Origin: Harmothoe impar
Lineage: Eukaryota; Annelida; Polychaeta; Phyllodocida; Polynoidae
Reading direction: 5' to 3'
Assembly: GCA_947462335.1 (NCBI GenBank)
Contig: OX381713.1
Coordinates: 19,832,381 to 19,896,380 of the forward strand
Length of the DNA stretch: 64,000 bases
Positions 21,924-33,293 of the stretch are shown here, in pieces (within the stretch, counting starts at the first letter, position 1; each line of letters begins with the position of its first letter). The notes under the pieces were generated by a model. It worked only from the letters and a program-made list of their open reading frames with translations, was not told the origin of the DNA and made no database searches. The translations under genes and the position numbers were made by a program.

Positions 21924-23394
21924 TCAATACTTTTCTGTGATTTTACCAATCTCTTCAAACCTAAATTTAATACATTCTGAGCAGGTATTGTATTCACCTT
22001 TCCTGTGATCATAGTTAGTACCAAAACAGCTTCCCTTCTGATCAAGGGTACCCCAGCTAGTCAAGTAACTTACTTCTGCCTGTAGTGACTCGAATTTATG
22101 AGTGAGAACTTCAGTAAGAGTGTGTGCATCAAGTATTGTAAAACCAGTTTCCCGCTGCAGTCTCGTCCATGGTGTGTCTTTGAGATACTGCACACATTTG
22201 TCATAAACCTCAGGCACATTGTGTCTTTCAGCCAGAAACAAGTTCTCAATACTTGGTTTCTGGAACATTAACGTGTATTGGATTAATTCATGACGTGTTT
22301 CGCTGTTTACCATCTCGATTTCTGGCTCCTTCTCAAGGTGCTCAAGCTTGCTGTATGGAACTTTCCTCCTCATGTACTTAAAGAAAGCCTTACGTAGCTC
22401 ACACAGAGAGAACTTGTCAGCCAGTATCAGGTTGTGGATGCTAGGAGGTTGGTTCATTAAAACCTTTTCACAGTCTTCAACCACTTGGCGTATCTGGTAT
22501 TCATGTGCCAGACACAGAAGGCCTTCCACGTTGTCATCTGAGAAAAAGGTTGATGATGATACTACATGTATGAAGGTACATAATCATATATAGAAACAGG
22601 GTTAGTTAAATCATGCTTGAATCCTGGGTTTAGGAACAGTCCCAGAATATGGTAGCAGCTAAGTACATATATATAATTCATGCCATGCGGTTTTACTTTG
22701 TTAAATTGTTCATCTTTGGATGAAACATCTACCTACAAGTTGCTGCTGATCATAAAATACACACCTGATGGGATGGTATTGTACATAGTAGAAAGGCAAT
22801 ATGTGTGTGTGTTAAATGAACAGCTTACAAACCAAACGATTCACACTACCCAACATTTACAATATCAATGTACTGAGCCCAAAATGAGTACCGTAACTTC
22901 TTACGTTGTAGCCCCAGCTTATAATGCAAGTCACATTCTGCTTGAAATCATTTGATACCAAACATCCCTATTATATGGCTTATACAAGAGTTTTTATAAG
23001 GATGCTACAGTATTAAATTAATAATTTTCAGAGAGACTTATACCTATAGACTTATAGGATTTGTCAATGTTGGGGGTTGGACTAACAGATGACTTTAAAT
23101 AGACGTATATATACGCTAGAATTTACGGTACATGGAGTAGCCTTCAGTGAATGTGAACTCACCATCTATACATGTGTTAGAAAAGGGGTGTAGCAGCTGC
23201 ATCAGCTTCAAGAAGTCATCACATCCCTTGTCTGGTAGTGGGATTTCTGTCATCATTTTTTCTTTGAAGTCTGAGTTAAACATGGCTCTGAACACCTCTG
23301 ATGACATGGCCAACGTGGTCCGATTGGCATAGATCCTTCTGCTCTCAACAATAAAGGTGACATCCCCATAGTCCCAAGGCTGTGTGAAGTCCAT
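21924..23394 (-). CDS. BTB/POZ domain protein (281 aa, two coding exons)
   Basis: Exon A codes 23394-23163 and exon B 22537-21924 including the stop; the codon split (G|AT) joins in frame to give CIDDDNVEG. The exon-A donor is gtgagt and the exon-B acceptor is tttttctcag. Residues 1 to about 105 are a BTB fold: PWDYGDVTFIVE, then FRAMFNSDFKEK and the NVEGLLCLAHEYQ helix. The remainder is helical, BACK-like, and ends in a CSEC motif. BTB domains dimerise and often recruit CUL3; nothing here proves that partner. A gtaagt site at 22073-22068 could end exon B earlier, but the frame stays open to the CSEC tail, so I read through. An upstream 5' UTR acceptor (tttctctttag) lies near 23430. Similar BTB proteins form large families in amphioxus and cnidarians. 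Confidence 0.8.
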
Positions 23395-23430
23395 TGTAGC
23401 GGTGGGAAAGTGTTGAAGTCTAAAATCTAA

Positions 23431-26400
23431 AGAGAAATAGTAAAAAGATAATAATTATAATGAATATTTTCTATGAGGTTGAGGAGGAGTAATATTATAT
23501 TATATACTATAATAGTCTACTAATTTAGAGTATAATATTAGTTTCAGGGTCAAGTATTAAGTTGAAAGTGGTATGTGCAAGATATGCCCATAGATATTTG
23601 ACATAGTGAAGTGACCAAGATCAGGTGGAAAACGTGCTCTCTAAAAAAGGAATTCTTGGTCAAAGTTTGAGAAGCCATTATATATTTGGTACCAAATTTA
23701 TGGTATTAACGTCCCCTATTCAATACCATGATCTAGATGAGTGGGTTTATAACATTCTCACTGGTAACTATGCCCAAAAATAGTTTAAAATTTTCCTCTT
23801 TTTTCCTGCATTTTTCCTGTGATATTAGGCATGTTCGATCTATGAAAACTGTCCTGCAAAAACAAAGTTGTTGCCATGGTAACCTCTTTACGAGGATATG
23901 GGATTTTTGCCAACTTTTCCTATCCTTCATGTCGTACCCTTTGGGATGGCATATGGTAATGATAGGATGCCCTCAATGTAAATTCTTAAGTGTTTCTTTG
24001 AAAATAGGTAATAATGTCAATGAAATTCAAAGCTATTCGGTCAGAAATGCAGTGGTGAAAGGGTTGATTATTCATCATCAATGGATTATTCATAATCAAT
24101 GCATTCTACTCATATTCGTGTACCAGCTACGGGAACATAAGCATATCTCATTAGTGATCCAATATCTATGGTTTAAATCAGTATCACTAGTTGGGGACAT
24201 ATTGTGTAAGATTCATCTAAAGGTGCATAACTATCCCTAGGGACTCTTATCTATTTCCATACTGTATGACTTACCTTTGATAACAATGAGATATAAATGG
24301 TAGCCTAGTGGATGAAGTGTTGGTCTGCTCACGTTTTACATTGTGCAAAGAGATATAATATGGTGTAGGATACAGGATACGGTACTGGTTTGTTTACTTT
24401 AGTTTGCATAGAAATATGTCACGACCTGATTGTGGATTCCCAAATCTGCTCCCATAGTGAAGTTCTTATGTCAGCTTTCTGGTTTTAGCATGAGTTCGTG
24501 TATGTACTTACGTTTTATTATGCAATTTATTTACCCTTTTTTGGTCAATTCGGAGAGGCTGGGTAGTACAAAATGTACTTTCATGTTTGAAAATATGTCT
24601 TTAAAAAAGATCCGACCTACCGACCCTACATTTTCTTGCCATGTTACCTGAAACAAACCTTTTTTTTTGCCTTATTCAGAAGAGGATCAATATTTCTAAT
24701 TCGTCTGATGATATGGCCTTTTTAAGTTTACTAATCGCACTTCTCATGTAGTTACACTTATCAAATTCACAGAACACTGGGAGTATTTCCTACGTTGGCA
24801 CAACACATAGATTTCAACGTTGGCATGACATGAATCATCTGACATTGCGACAACATTGACAAACCACTGGGTGTATTGCCAACGTTGGTAAACCGTTCAT
24901 TGGCCAAGGTTGTACCAATATTGGTGGGCGGACGTTGGCACAACATGAAGAACATTGCATGCAATGGCTCCGACCGTTGCTATTAAACGTTGTTCCTGTG
25001 TATCCTTGCTAGCTTGGACGCGAGATGCCCTCAATAGTAAACGCGTTTTAGATATTTTGGAGAGTTGTCAATCAACCTTTTACATACCAAATTATCATAC
25101 TGAATAGGTGGATATGCTTGTTATGGAAACATGAATAACAATGGGATCGATCCATTAACACTTTTTAGGTAACAAGACATATATTTGTTATGGAAACCAT
25201 TTCCGTCTTTTGTCGGGACTTCCGTATACCTCACGACTTATTCAACATAATCTCATCTCGTACAATCTGAAGTATTCTGCCCAGTTAGTTCCTTAGACAG
25301 CACCTTCAGCGGTCTGACGCCATATCAATTTCAATTCTCCTCGATTTGACAAGTTTTTATTTTGTGTTTCACAATAAACATAAATTATATAAATAGTTTT
25401 ACAGTTATTCTCATTGGAAAACAGAAGAGGTTGATATTGATAATAACAGCAAGAATTCCCATTAGGCATAAAGAAACATCAACTCCTTTCCACGAATTAA
25501 AGATGATAGTTATAGCATATAATGTGATCTTACAGATGAGGGGAAAGGGTGAAGAAGGTGAATAGATGAGATGATACCAAGTGGGATCTATGCAGATAAC
25601 AATAATGTGTAGGCAATGCCGCATTGAGAACACTATCATACTTCTACAGACTTCATCATTATGATTATGTATTAGCGGACACAACATGTTATATTATATG
25701 GGAGTGACTACCTGCCCATTTACCTCATACTGGTCTGGGTCTGTTACATGGGTAGTTTACTACCAGTACCATACCATTATATAACAGGATATATAACAGG
25801 GTGAACGTATAGTGTTTTGGTGTGGTGTTTCTTTTGGCATTATTTGGATAGTAGCCTAGGCACTATGTACAATGACATAACAATAATATATTTAGATCAA
25901 CAAAAGTGGCAAGTAGACAGCATCAAAAGTGCTATACAAAGCCCCGTAGTAATACAATTATTATAATGTTCCTCCAAGTTGAATAAATTCAGCAGAAAGA
26001 TTCATTATGCGATTCGATTATTTAATGCATTAACGGGTAAAACATTTGAACTCACCTAGCATGAGTAGTGTACATTTTAATCAAGGGACCTTGATGTAAT
26101 TTATGGAGATTTTAGATAGAAGAGATTCTTTTATTTGGCAAAATAATTCACATACAATGGGAGTTTTTCAAGAATTGCCAAAGGTGGTACTATACTGGAA
26201 TAATGAGTCACAATTAATCCAGTGTTTACCATGGATACAGCTATTTCAGCAGCTTTGTTACAGATGGTATTTAGTTATGTACATAATTGTCAGTTTCCCC
26301 TTGTTGTTGTTGAATATTTTATTTGGCAAGAGAATTGTTACATGGGAAATCTTTCATCATAATGCCAAGGTGGAGCACCCTAGTAGTGCTCATGTATTAT

Positions 26401-26532
26401 AACAATATAGAACAATATAGAACAGTCACTCGTCATAGTCCTAATTCAAAGTCATGATTCATAGTCATTATGATCTTAGATTTTCTGGGCTTTGGTGACC
26501 ACCCAGAATTTCTACTAGTGTTACGATAAAGG
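23431..26532. other. Intergenic between BTB gene and RT remnant
   Basis: No supported gene. It contains an X-box-like GTTGCCATGGTAAC at 23870-23883, a half MITE at 24606-24676 (GACCTACCGACCCTAC, TTACCTGAAACAAACC), and a small repeat at about 24775-24990 with several ACGTTGGCA / TGCCAACGTTGG motifs. The 167-codon frame at 23737 and others lack domains, bias and splice context. Confidence 0.5.
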
Positions 26533-26842
26533 TCAGAGTTTTAGCTCTTCTATGAAGTCTTTGTATGGTAGTCGCTGCACCTCCGGCAACAGTGCGTCCC
26601 ACAGGGGCACACCTTTGTAGATGGGGCTTCTATCGTAGATGGCAGTCTTCGACCTCGGGACCTTGAGCCGCACATAGTTGTTGTCACGGAGAACTCGTCC
26701 AGGGAGGACAATGTTGTCTTGGTGCTGCGACATCTTGTGAAGGTGGGCGAGTAATTCACGGTTCCTAGCTGAGAGTAGCTTGCTCAGGTTGTTACAAGCA
26801 TGGAGGGCATCAATGTCTACACCCCTGGGGTCTCTGATGCCT
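26533..26842 (-). pseudogene. C-terminal remnant of a non-LTR retrotransposon ORF2
   Basis: The minus-strand frame is open from about 26842 to a TGA at 26533. It has the pattern VPRSKT - YDRSPIYKG - LWDALLPEVQ - FIEELK, typical of the C-terminus of LINE-type reverse-transcriptase proteins (RS..YRG..LWN.LP..I......FK). Upstream, the frame is interrupted by TAA at about 26850 although RVLR-like residues continue in another frame, so the copy is broken. The catalytic reverse-transcriptase and endonuclease parts are absent. I rejected it as the last exon of the MFSD6-like gene. Confidence 0.6.
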
Positions 26843-27044
26843 TAACACACGAAGGGCATCATTTTAAAGGGTCTGGAGATTACGGATAGCCCATACTGGT
26901 CCCCTGTCAGCCACAAACAGCGTTGTGCATCCCAATTTATCAAGGTGAGTTATAGGTGGTGATTGCTTGTGGTTGTAATAGGGTGAGGGCAATTGAAGAA
27001 AGCTTTTTAAACTGCACTACTAGTTTTTACTTTACACCGTCATT

Positions 27045-27110
27045 GTCAGTGCTCTTGGCTCATTTCACTGGTGTCAGTTCCGTGTGACTTATTCACCGCT
27101 GAGGTAAGTT
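27045..27110 (-). repeat. Second copy of the MFSD6-like tail-exon sequence
   Basis: On the minus strand it reads ACCTCAGCGGTGAATAAGTC, then a frame continuing SHGTDTSEMSQEH to a stop, parallel to SAVNKSYGTSTSEIS of the last exon about 190 bases upstream. It could be an alternative terminal exon or a dead duplicate. No strong acceptor is visible immediately before it. Confidence 0.55.
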
Positions 27111-27231
27111 CCCTTCCTGAATTCACTGTATCTCCGTACTAGGGGATGGGCCTAACCCATATATTTATCCCATATGAGCTTTAATATTCATACTATCACT
27201 CATGGTCCTCTTTATTCTATATGGACGCTGC

Positions 27232-27363
27232 CTATAACGAGTTGGATTCTGATATTTCGCTTGTACTAGTTCCATATGATTTATTCACAGCTGAGGTAGT
27301 TTCACTTCCAGAAACCATTTCAGGTTTGCTCTGATTGTTATCAAATGATGGGCGCTTGCTCAG
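27232..27363 (-). CDS. MFSD6-like last exon (43 residues plus stop)
   Basis: Acceptor ttttgtctttcag at 27364, phase 0, follows directly from the exon-6 donor aag|gtagga. It encodes a Ser/Thr-rich hydrophilic tail starting LSKRPSF and ending SESNSL then TAG at 27234-27232. It is too short to stand out as an ORF. Two related copies of its second half exist: at about 27045-27110 (encoding SAVNKSHGTDTSEM..., open to TGA) and, decayed, at 20067-20125. Confidence 0.75.
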   Translation of the reverse strand: MSKRPSFDNNQSKPEMVSGSETTSAVNKSYGTSTSEISESNSL

Positions 27364-30300
27364 CTGAAAGACAAAAGGTTATATAAGGGGGTTAATCCTT
27401 TAAGAAAGACATAATTCCAACTGATTTTAATGACAGGAAAACGTTCCCCTTAAAGACTGTACCCCAGAAAATTAGCTACGGTAGAGTGGCTTGAGATAAC
27501 TGTCTATTGCCGGATTAGTATACTGAGCATGTTATTAGTCAGTGTCCAAGACCAGTGTATCTCACTGCATCCGTGTATCCTCGCAGTTGTAACATCACTA
27601 ATTTTAATACAACTGCATCTCCCACTACTCCAGTATTGATCACTGGTACAATACCAGGACAAAACAAACCACCGTTTAAATAGTGTGAATACCAATATAT
27701 ATGTGAAACATTTCATAATCAATAAAGATCACTGCTACAGTAAACACTCACTGCAAGAACAAAACAACAATAATTATTACTTAAACAAGTGTTTTTCATG
27801 CAAAAAAGGTTTTAGTGATTTTATGCAACTCCTGTTTTAAAATTGCATCCCCTCTTTAGTGCTAAGCTAGAAAATATATATATTTCTACTTATATGTTAA
27901 TTTACATTCATGCTGAATCCTCTAATGCCTGTGGCACCTATGACAATAACTGAAAATTTCATCAAAATCCAAAGATGATTGACAGGTGTGACCCCAGGTC
28001 AGCAAATGACCTGGGGGTCATGCCTGTCAATTACCCAAAAGTACAATTACCCTAAAGGGGCACAATCATTGGAGACAGAATGTATTTGACCATACCTACC
28101 CCCAGTAAACAGGCCCTGGGGATTCTATTGGAACTATTGACATGTTGCTAGGACCACTCTGTTACCTAGCAACAGCAATTCCAAACATTCCATGCCCAGC
28201 AACCAGCACAATAGGTGGAAATGGAAGGTATTTGACCATACCTACTCCCAGTATACAGGTCCTGGGGATTCTTTTGGAACTGTTATCATGTTTCTGGTAT
28301 CACTCTGTTAGCTAGCAACAGCAATTCCAAACAGTCCATGCCTAGAATTATAGCAACTAGCACAATATCTGACCCACTGCCCTAGTTTATCTGTCAACCC
28401 CCCGCTATCACGGATGCCTTTAATTTCAGATGTTCATTAGAATCTAAAGAATATATTCAGAGCTTAAGCCAGAACGGAACACTTGTGTTCGGTTCTGGCT
28501 TGTAATAGTAATAATAATAATATTAATAATAATATTCACATCCTACCTTTTGTATCAGAAGAAATATGCCGGTGAATACGAACATTGCTATAGCAAAAGC
28601 GAAAAATGTTTCCCGTACTCCAATTGCATTTCGCAGAAGGGCATCAACTATTTGACCAGTGCCCAAGCCTATTCCAAAGTATGTAGCATGCAGGATTCCT
28701 ATCACAACAGTGGTGTATCTTTTTGGGAAACCATCAATTACATGTTGTACCATTGCCAACCAGCCCACAGACATTGCAGCACCTTGAAGTGAAAAGTAAA
28801 AGGTGTGTGGAACGTGTATCAAATTGGAACATGGTAGAAGAATTTTACATATGTGTAATTAGTTGGATAGTGCAAGCATGTCATCCCCTGGCGTCCCTAC
28901 TGCCCCCTGGTGAAAAACACACACATTACACAATACCAACATCTCTGCACTACATTGTTCCCTGCACACCAACTCATACAACGCTCTTCTATCCCTTCAC
29001 TTCCTTCATTATCATGATCACCATCCAAAATATCACTTTTGTGATTATTCAAGCTGTTTATTTCAAGCTGTTTATTAGTGAATAATGGTTAAATTTAAGC
29101 TCCAGAAAATAAACACTATAGAAGTCATAGTGTACATGAAGAACCTCAAATGTCACTGTCCGTCTCAGGGTATGTGGCCGGCTCATGGTTAACGTACCCT
29201 ATATATAAAATACATTTTCCAATATATTGGTACCGTCCCCTTGCCTTTACTGGCTAGAAACATGAAAGCATGATGCACAGATTCAGTGCATGCAAGCTGC
29301 TTGGCAGTTCTGTACTAACCCCTTCCACACAGTAAGCCAATATATTGCACAAAATTGCATTGATTTACAAGAAATCCAGTGGTGAAGGGGTATCATGATG
29401 ACAAATAAACATGTTGTGAGACATTATGCAGCACTTAAAGGGTTAACCTACCCTCTAGAGCAGCACTCAGCAGTCCCAGCCCTGGGTCCTGTATGACACC
29501 CAGTATTGCAAAGTGCACTGACCTCATTGTCAGGGCCAAGCACATAGTGTTAATTGTGCCAAGCTTCTGCAGACACCAATCACCACAAAGGTAGAAAAGA
29601 AAGTTGGACAATGAGGTTATACCTGCAGCTGTGCCAATAAGTAATTCATCTGCACCTGAAATCATGAAGTAAGACCGAGATAGTATCATAAAAGCCTATA
29701 CTAACACTGTTCAAATTTGATAGCTGTTGGTAATCCGTGAAATAATATATTCAATGTCTGTGAATGAAATAATGGGTTGACCATAAATCCAAAGAAATTT
29801 TAAGCCTCCTTTTCACTACTTACACTTCACACAGTAGTTGACTAGAACAGTACTTTAGAGAAATTACCGATGCAATCTTGGTGAGAATGCCGCTTTAATC
29901 AAGCAAATACACTTGTGTATAACACCACACTCAAAAGTAAACTTGTCTCCAGACTCTTCCAAGTGACGGTCATAAAATAAACGAGTCAAAAACATGTCTA
30001 AGTGACACGGAAGCGGGTCGTCTAGCTGGAGATAGAAGACCCACTTGGCATGTGCCAGCCCAAAACCCGACATTTGCCAGCTCCAGATTCTATTTGTGGG
30101 ATGGTAACCTCATATGTTGGACAACTTTTGACTCGTTTATTTTATGATAGTCACTTTGGCGAGTCTGGAGACAAGTTTACTTTTTCAGTGCATGTTGGTA
30201 ATGTAACCTGCACTCACCTAGTTCTTTCAGGTACAAAGGGCTGTACGTTGATAGACTCCAAGAGAAACTGGCAAGAAACACCATTATAATCCAGGACACA

Positions 30301-33293
30301 TAATGGACAGAAGCAAACATACCTGCCTAAAGAAGACCAAATTGTATAGTGAGCTCATCTGGGTGGGATTGGTGTTTTCTGGGTGGAACATCTTTGCTAA
30401 TAAGTAATATGCAGCAACTAACTCCGTACAAATCATTTCCAAACCATTACTCCTTCTTTTATGATAGAATAAAATTCCACTCTACTCGACTGTCTGAATG
30501 TTGGTGGGTTTATGGAGCAGCTTCTACAGTCACCCCATCCCTTAATATAGCTTCCACCTGCCCTAGCTTCAAACAAGAAAATGTTAGCACAACAGCGTTT
30601 ACGAAAGGACTCCCTCTGCATAAGTATTGCTCATGAAAAGCATGAGCAGTTAGGCTATATTTATGGCCCGTCGGGACAGACTCTCCCTGGGAACGTGGAC
30701 AAGAAAATCTTTCCAACCTTAAAAGCAATAATCTTAAAGTCGATTATCTTAAAAACGTTGCTCGCTTTTGAGATTATCGCTTTTAACATTATATTGTGTC
30801 ACATCGGGGGCTCTGCCCCTAAACCCCCTTTTCTTTCTTTCTTGTTTTTCTTTCTTCTTCAAAACTGATATCAAACACAACTATGGACAACTGTGCCAAG
30901 TATAATACAGTGGTGCCATCTGGTGTTTAGAATATTCAATTTAAGCTTATCATGCTAGGACAATCTGAAATAAATGTTATTATCTTAAAATCATCTTATC
31001 GGAGGGAAACATTTTTAAGATTACCGCTTTTAAGATTGGAAAGATGTTCTTGTCTACGTTCCCAGGAGAGTATGTCCGCTAGTGCATAGTTATGTTACCT
31101 TTTATTGTAATAATCATGTGCAAGGAAACCCAAAATGGCCAATCCTTGTCTTCCAGTATATGTACTTTCACTGACCATTGTTGTTTTCTACATGAGTTGT
31201 AGTTAAATAACATATTATTTTCAAAACAATGTTGTGTGTCATGTGAGAGCGCTGGGAGCACACAGCTGGACTCCAATACGTATATGTTCTTCAGCAGAAT
31301 CTTCCCCATTAAAATATTCAGAGTGATCACAGAGAGAAGAAACATCGCCAAAAGGGAGTCCAGGTTGCCTCCAGAATTACTCCCCTCTTTAGGGGTGCCC
31401 AGGTCGCCTAAGGGAGCCTAGGTGATTCTCTGGCTGACTTCTGGGAGTCACATGGGGGAGTCATACATATGACCCAGAGAGTTATATGACTCCCCCAGGT
31501 GGCTCCCTTAGGTAAGCCAGAGAGTCACCAATAGGCTCCCTTAGGCGACCTGGGCTCCCCTGGAGAAGGGAGTCGTTCTCGAGGCAACCTGGACTCCCTG
31601 TTAACACTGTTTCATTTCTCTGTGCAAATACAAATAGTCCCGGATATAAAGATGTGACTGTACTCACAACGTGGTGAAAACTAAAGTCATCATCCTCGGT
31701 TTTCATCTCATCAGATGTCTTCCTCTTTCCAAGTGTCAGATCTGAAGGATCGTCCACCACTTCACTTTCTACAGGACTGGCACTTAGTGCTATGGCCATG
31801 GCCTCAGGATCCAACAATGCGTTTTGATTCTGAAATTAATAAACTGGCGTCATCAATAGTCCAAACTTTCAAGATGTTACTTTAATCCGATATTATGGAT
31901 TTATCAACTAGAAAGCAATCCCTCTAATCTGGCTGATGTAACAGTAACTTGGTGATGGTACTCCTCATAGTGTAATATCCATAGAATCAATGTTTAATTA
32001 ACTATCCTTTATCCATCCATATCAAACACAGGCTAAAAGGGTTTATTCTTACTTCAAACTTGAAGGTCCAGGAGATGAGGAAACAGATTGCCATGGCTGT
32101 ACCCACCATGTAATAGGTACATGAGTAATCTGTGTAGTCGAGTTGAACACCACATATTACGACCTTAAAGGCAAGGACCACAACCAATGCACCACATACA
32201 GGCGAGCTACAAGAAAAACACAATATTTCATATGCTAGACATTTAAGGGCAGAATAGTTCATGGTCAGAATGAAAGCTCTGGTGGTTGATGCACTCTTGG
32301 TTGATACAAGTATGATGCTCCAACACTGTAAAAAATATCCCGTAAAACTTACGGTGAATCACTGGCATCACTAAATGCCAACCTTTTCCCGTTTTCTTTA
32401 CGGTCACCATATTTTGCTTTCCCCCGTTAATTTTACAGGCCTTTCCTGTTGTATTTTTACGGTGATTCATCATTATTATACAATGATTCTCTGCTATTCA
32501 ATGATGGTTATTTAAAAGTGTTTCTGGATTCATTGATATATCTCATCTTAAATCAACTATTAATTTTATTTTAAAGTGTGGCAGTGCTGGGTTATTGTTA
32601 TGTTCCATTTATGCATACTCACAGGACTGCAATTCCCAGGGCACCAAACGACTTCTGACTTCCATACTTGTTCACTCCTGACTCACTCAATACAGAAATG
32701 AGTGACACATCAGTGAATGTCAGTGTAAGTGATATGAATATCGAGAAGGCCATATTCCACAGCAGCTGTATGTAAAACAAGACGTCCAAGTCCTCCTCAT
32801 TATACAGCTTTGACATGTCTGTGAGCCTCTCTAGGTTAAAACGACCCTTATACATTGGTTTCAGTTCTAGATTGGTGCAGTTGCTGATAACTGTGGGGTA
32901 TGTTATGAATACAGTACCATAGCCCATGGCGGCTGTTGCTGCAGCTGTTATCAGCAGAACTGCTTTACTTATCCTGTACCTGTTTGCTAAAGCTGCAACC
33001 ATTAAGGTGAAAAAAGAGGCAGCGATTGCGCCTAATCCTAAAATGACTCCGATCTGTATTTGGGTCATGCCTCCATGGGTAAGCCATAGCTTCAGGTAGA
33101 CCTGGTCCAGCTCCACTGAAGCCTCTAGGAGGAAGTACTGGAGTTTGTACAGGACCAGTTTCCACTCAACTCTCAGCGCTTCCTGACATCGGTGGCGGAG
33201 AGAGTTGCTCTCTTCCCCCTGTGCACTATCCTCAACTTCTCCTCCCATGTTGGTTACAAAGGTATAATGTATAGGTCAGACCGTCACCATCAT
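27232..33293 (-). CDS. MFSD6-like major facilitator superfamily transporter (about 606 aa, 8 coding exons)
   Basis: Coding exons: 33248-32623, 32206-32053, 31829-31668, about 31300-31099, 30322-30218, 29655-29452, 28782-28547, 27363-27232. All junctions except the fourth exon's acceptor are canonical and phase-consistent. The N-terminal half has KLQYFLLEASVELDQVYLK and a TM2/TM3 loop ANRYRISK, as in the MFS_1-like (MFSD6) fold. A charged loop (exon 3: KRKTSDEMKTEDDD) separates it from the C-terminal half, with LASFSWSLSTYSPLYLKELG and HATYFGIGLGTGQIVD. A short cytosolic tail follows. The family are multi-pass membrane proteins with poorly defined substrates. The 5' UTR has an upstream ATG ORF (ATGATGGTGACGGTCTGA, 33293-33276). 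A possible AATAAA lies 16 bases past the stop. Confidence 0.8.
28075..28370. repeat. Tandem duplication of ~147 bp in MFSD6-like intron 7
   Basis: TGACCATACCTAC, CAGG(C/T)CCTGGGGATTCT and AGCAACAGCAATTCCAAACA occur in the same order twice (about 28087-28200 and 28233-28345). Divergence is moderate. Confidence 0.75.
28466..28502. repeat. Short hairpin
   Basis: AAGCCAGAACGGAACAC and GTGTTCGGTTCTGGCTT form an almost perfect hairpin with a TT loop (one mismatch). An (AAT)n tract follows at 28505-28535. Confidence 0.65.
29935..30187. mobile_element. Foldback MITE (~250 bp) in MFSD6-like intron 5
   Basis: AAGTAAACTTGTCTCCAGAC at the left is answered by GTCTGGAGACAAGTTTACTT at the right. The pairing continues through GTCATAAAATAAACGAGTCA and TGACTCGTTTATTTTATGA. 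Arms total about 60 bp around a centre with a further CCAGC/GCTGG pairing. It ends about 30 bp from exon 30218-30322. The gene's exons are intact beside it. Confidence 0.8.
30675..31077. mobile_element. ~400-bp inverted-repeat element in MFSD6-like intron 4
   Basis: CTCTCCCTGGGAACGTGGAC with AGAAAATCTTTCCAAC at the left matches, inverted, GTTGGAAAGATG-like sequence and GTCTACGTTCCCAGGAGAG at the right. The interior repeats ATCTTAAAA and CTTTTAAGATTA and contains CGGGGGCTCTGCCCC. No open frame. It lies 21 bp from the end of the putative exon 31099-31300. Confidence 0.7.
31099..31300 (-). CDS. MFSD6-like exon 4, uncertain 5' boundary
   Basis: The donor (aaaag|gtaaca at 31098) gives phase 1, exactly as needed by the next exon (30322-30218). 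The residues before it (ILEDKDWPFWVSL, MIITIKG) fit the start of the second MFS half. The frame is open upstream to the palindromic element at 31354. No strong phase-0 acceptor exists; the best guess is ...ggggaag|att at 31300 (202 bp). The neighbouring foldback insertion may have altered the original acceptor region. Confidence 0.5.
31354..31598. mobile_element. 245-bp foldback palindrome in MFSD6-like intron 3
   Basis: GGGAGTCCAGGTTGCCTC at 31354 pairs with GAGGCAACCTGGACTCCC ending at 31598. CCCAGGTCGCCTAAGGGAGC pairs with GCTCCCTTAGGCGACCTGGG, and GGGGGAGTCATA pairs with TATGACTCCCCC at the centre. The palindrome is nearly complete. It lies directly upstream of the uncertain exon-4 acceptor. 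Confidence 0.85.
32325..32480. mobile_element. Fragment of the CACTGTAAAAAA element family
   Basis: Starts CACTGTAAAAAATATCCCG near 32326, continues with CGTAAAACTTACGGTGAATC and ends near TTTTTACGGTGATTCATC. It resembles the left end of the 18102-18951 element; no right terminal repeat was found. It lies in MFSD6-like intron 1. Confidence 0.55.

Noticed and set aside
23737..24240. 167-codon plus-strand frame
   Set aside because: AT-rich random frame with biased hydrophobic content, no homology, no conserved start or splice signals.
26533..26733. Last exon of the MFSD6-like gene
   Set aside because: The sequence fits a LINE reverse-transcriptase C-terminus. A phase-correct acceptor and stop at 27363-27232 explain the gene end better.
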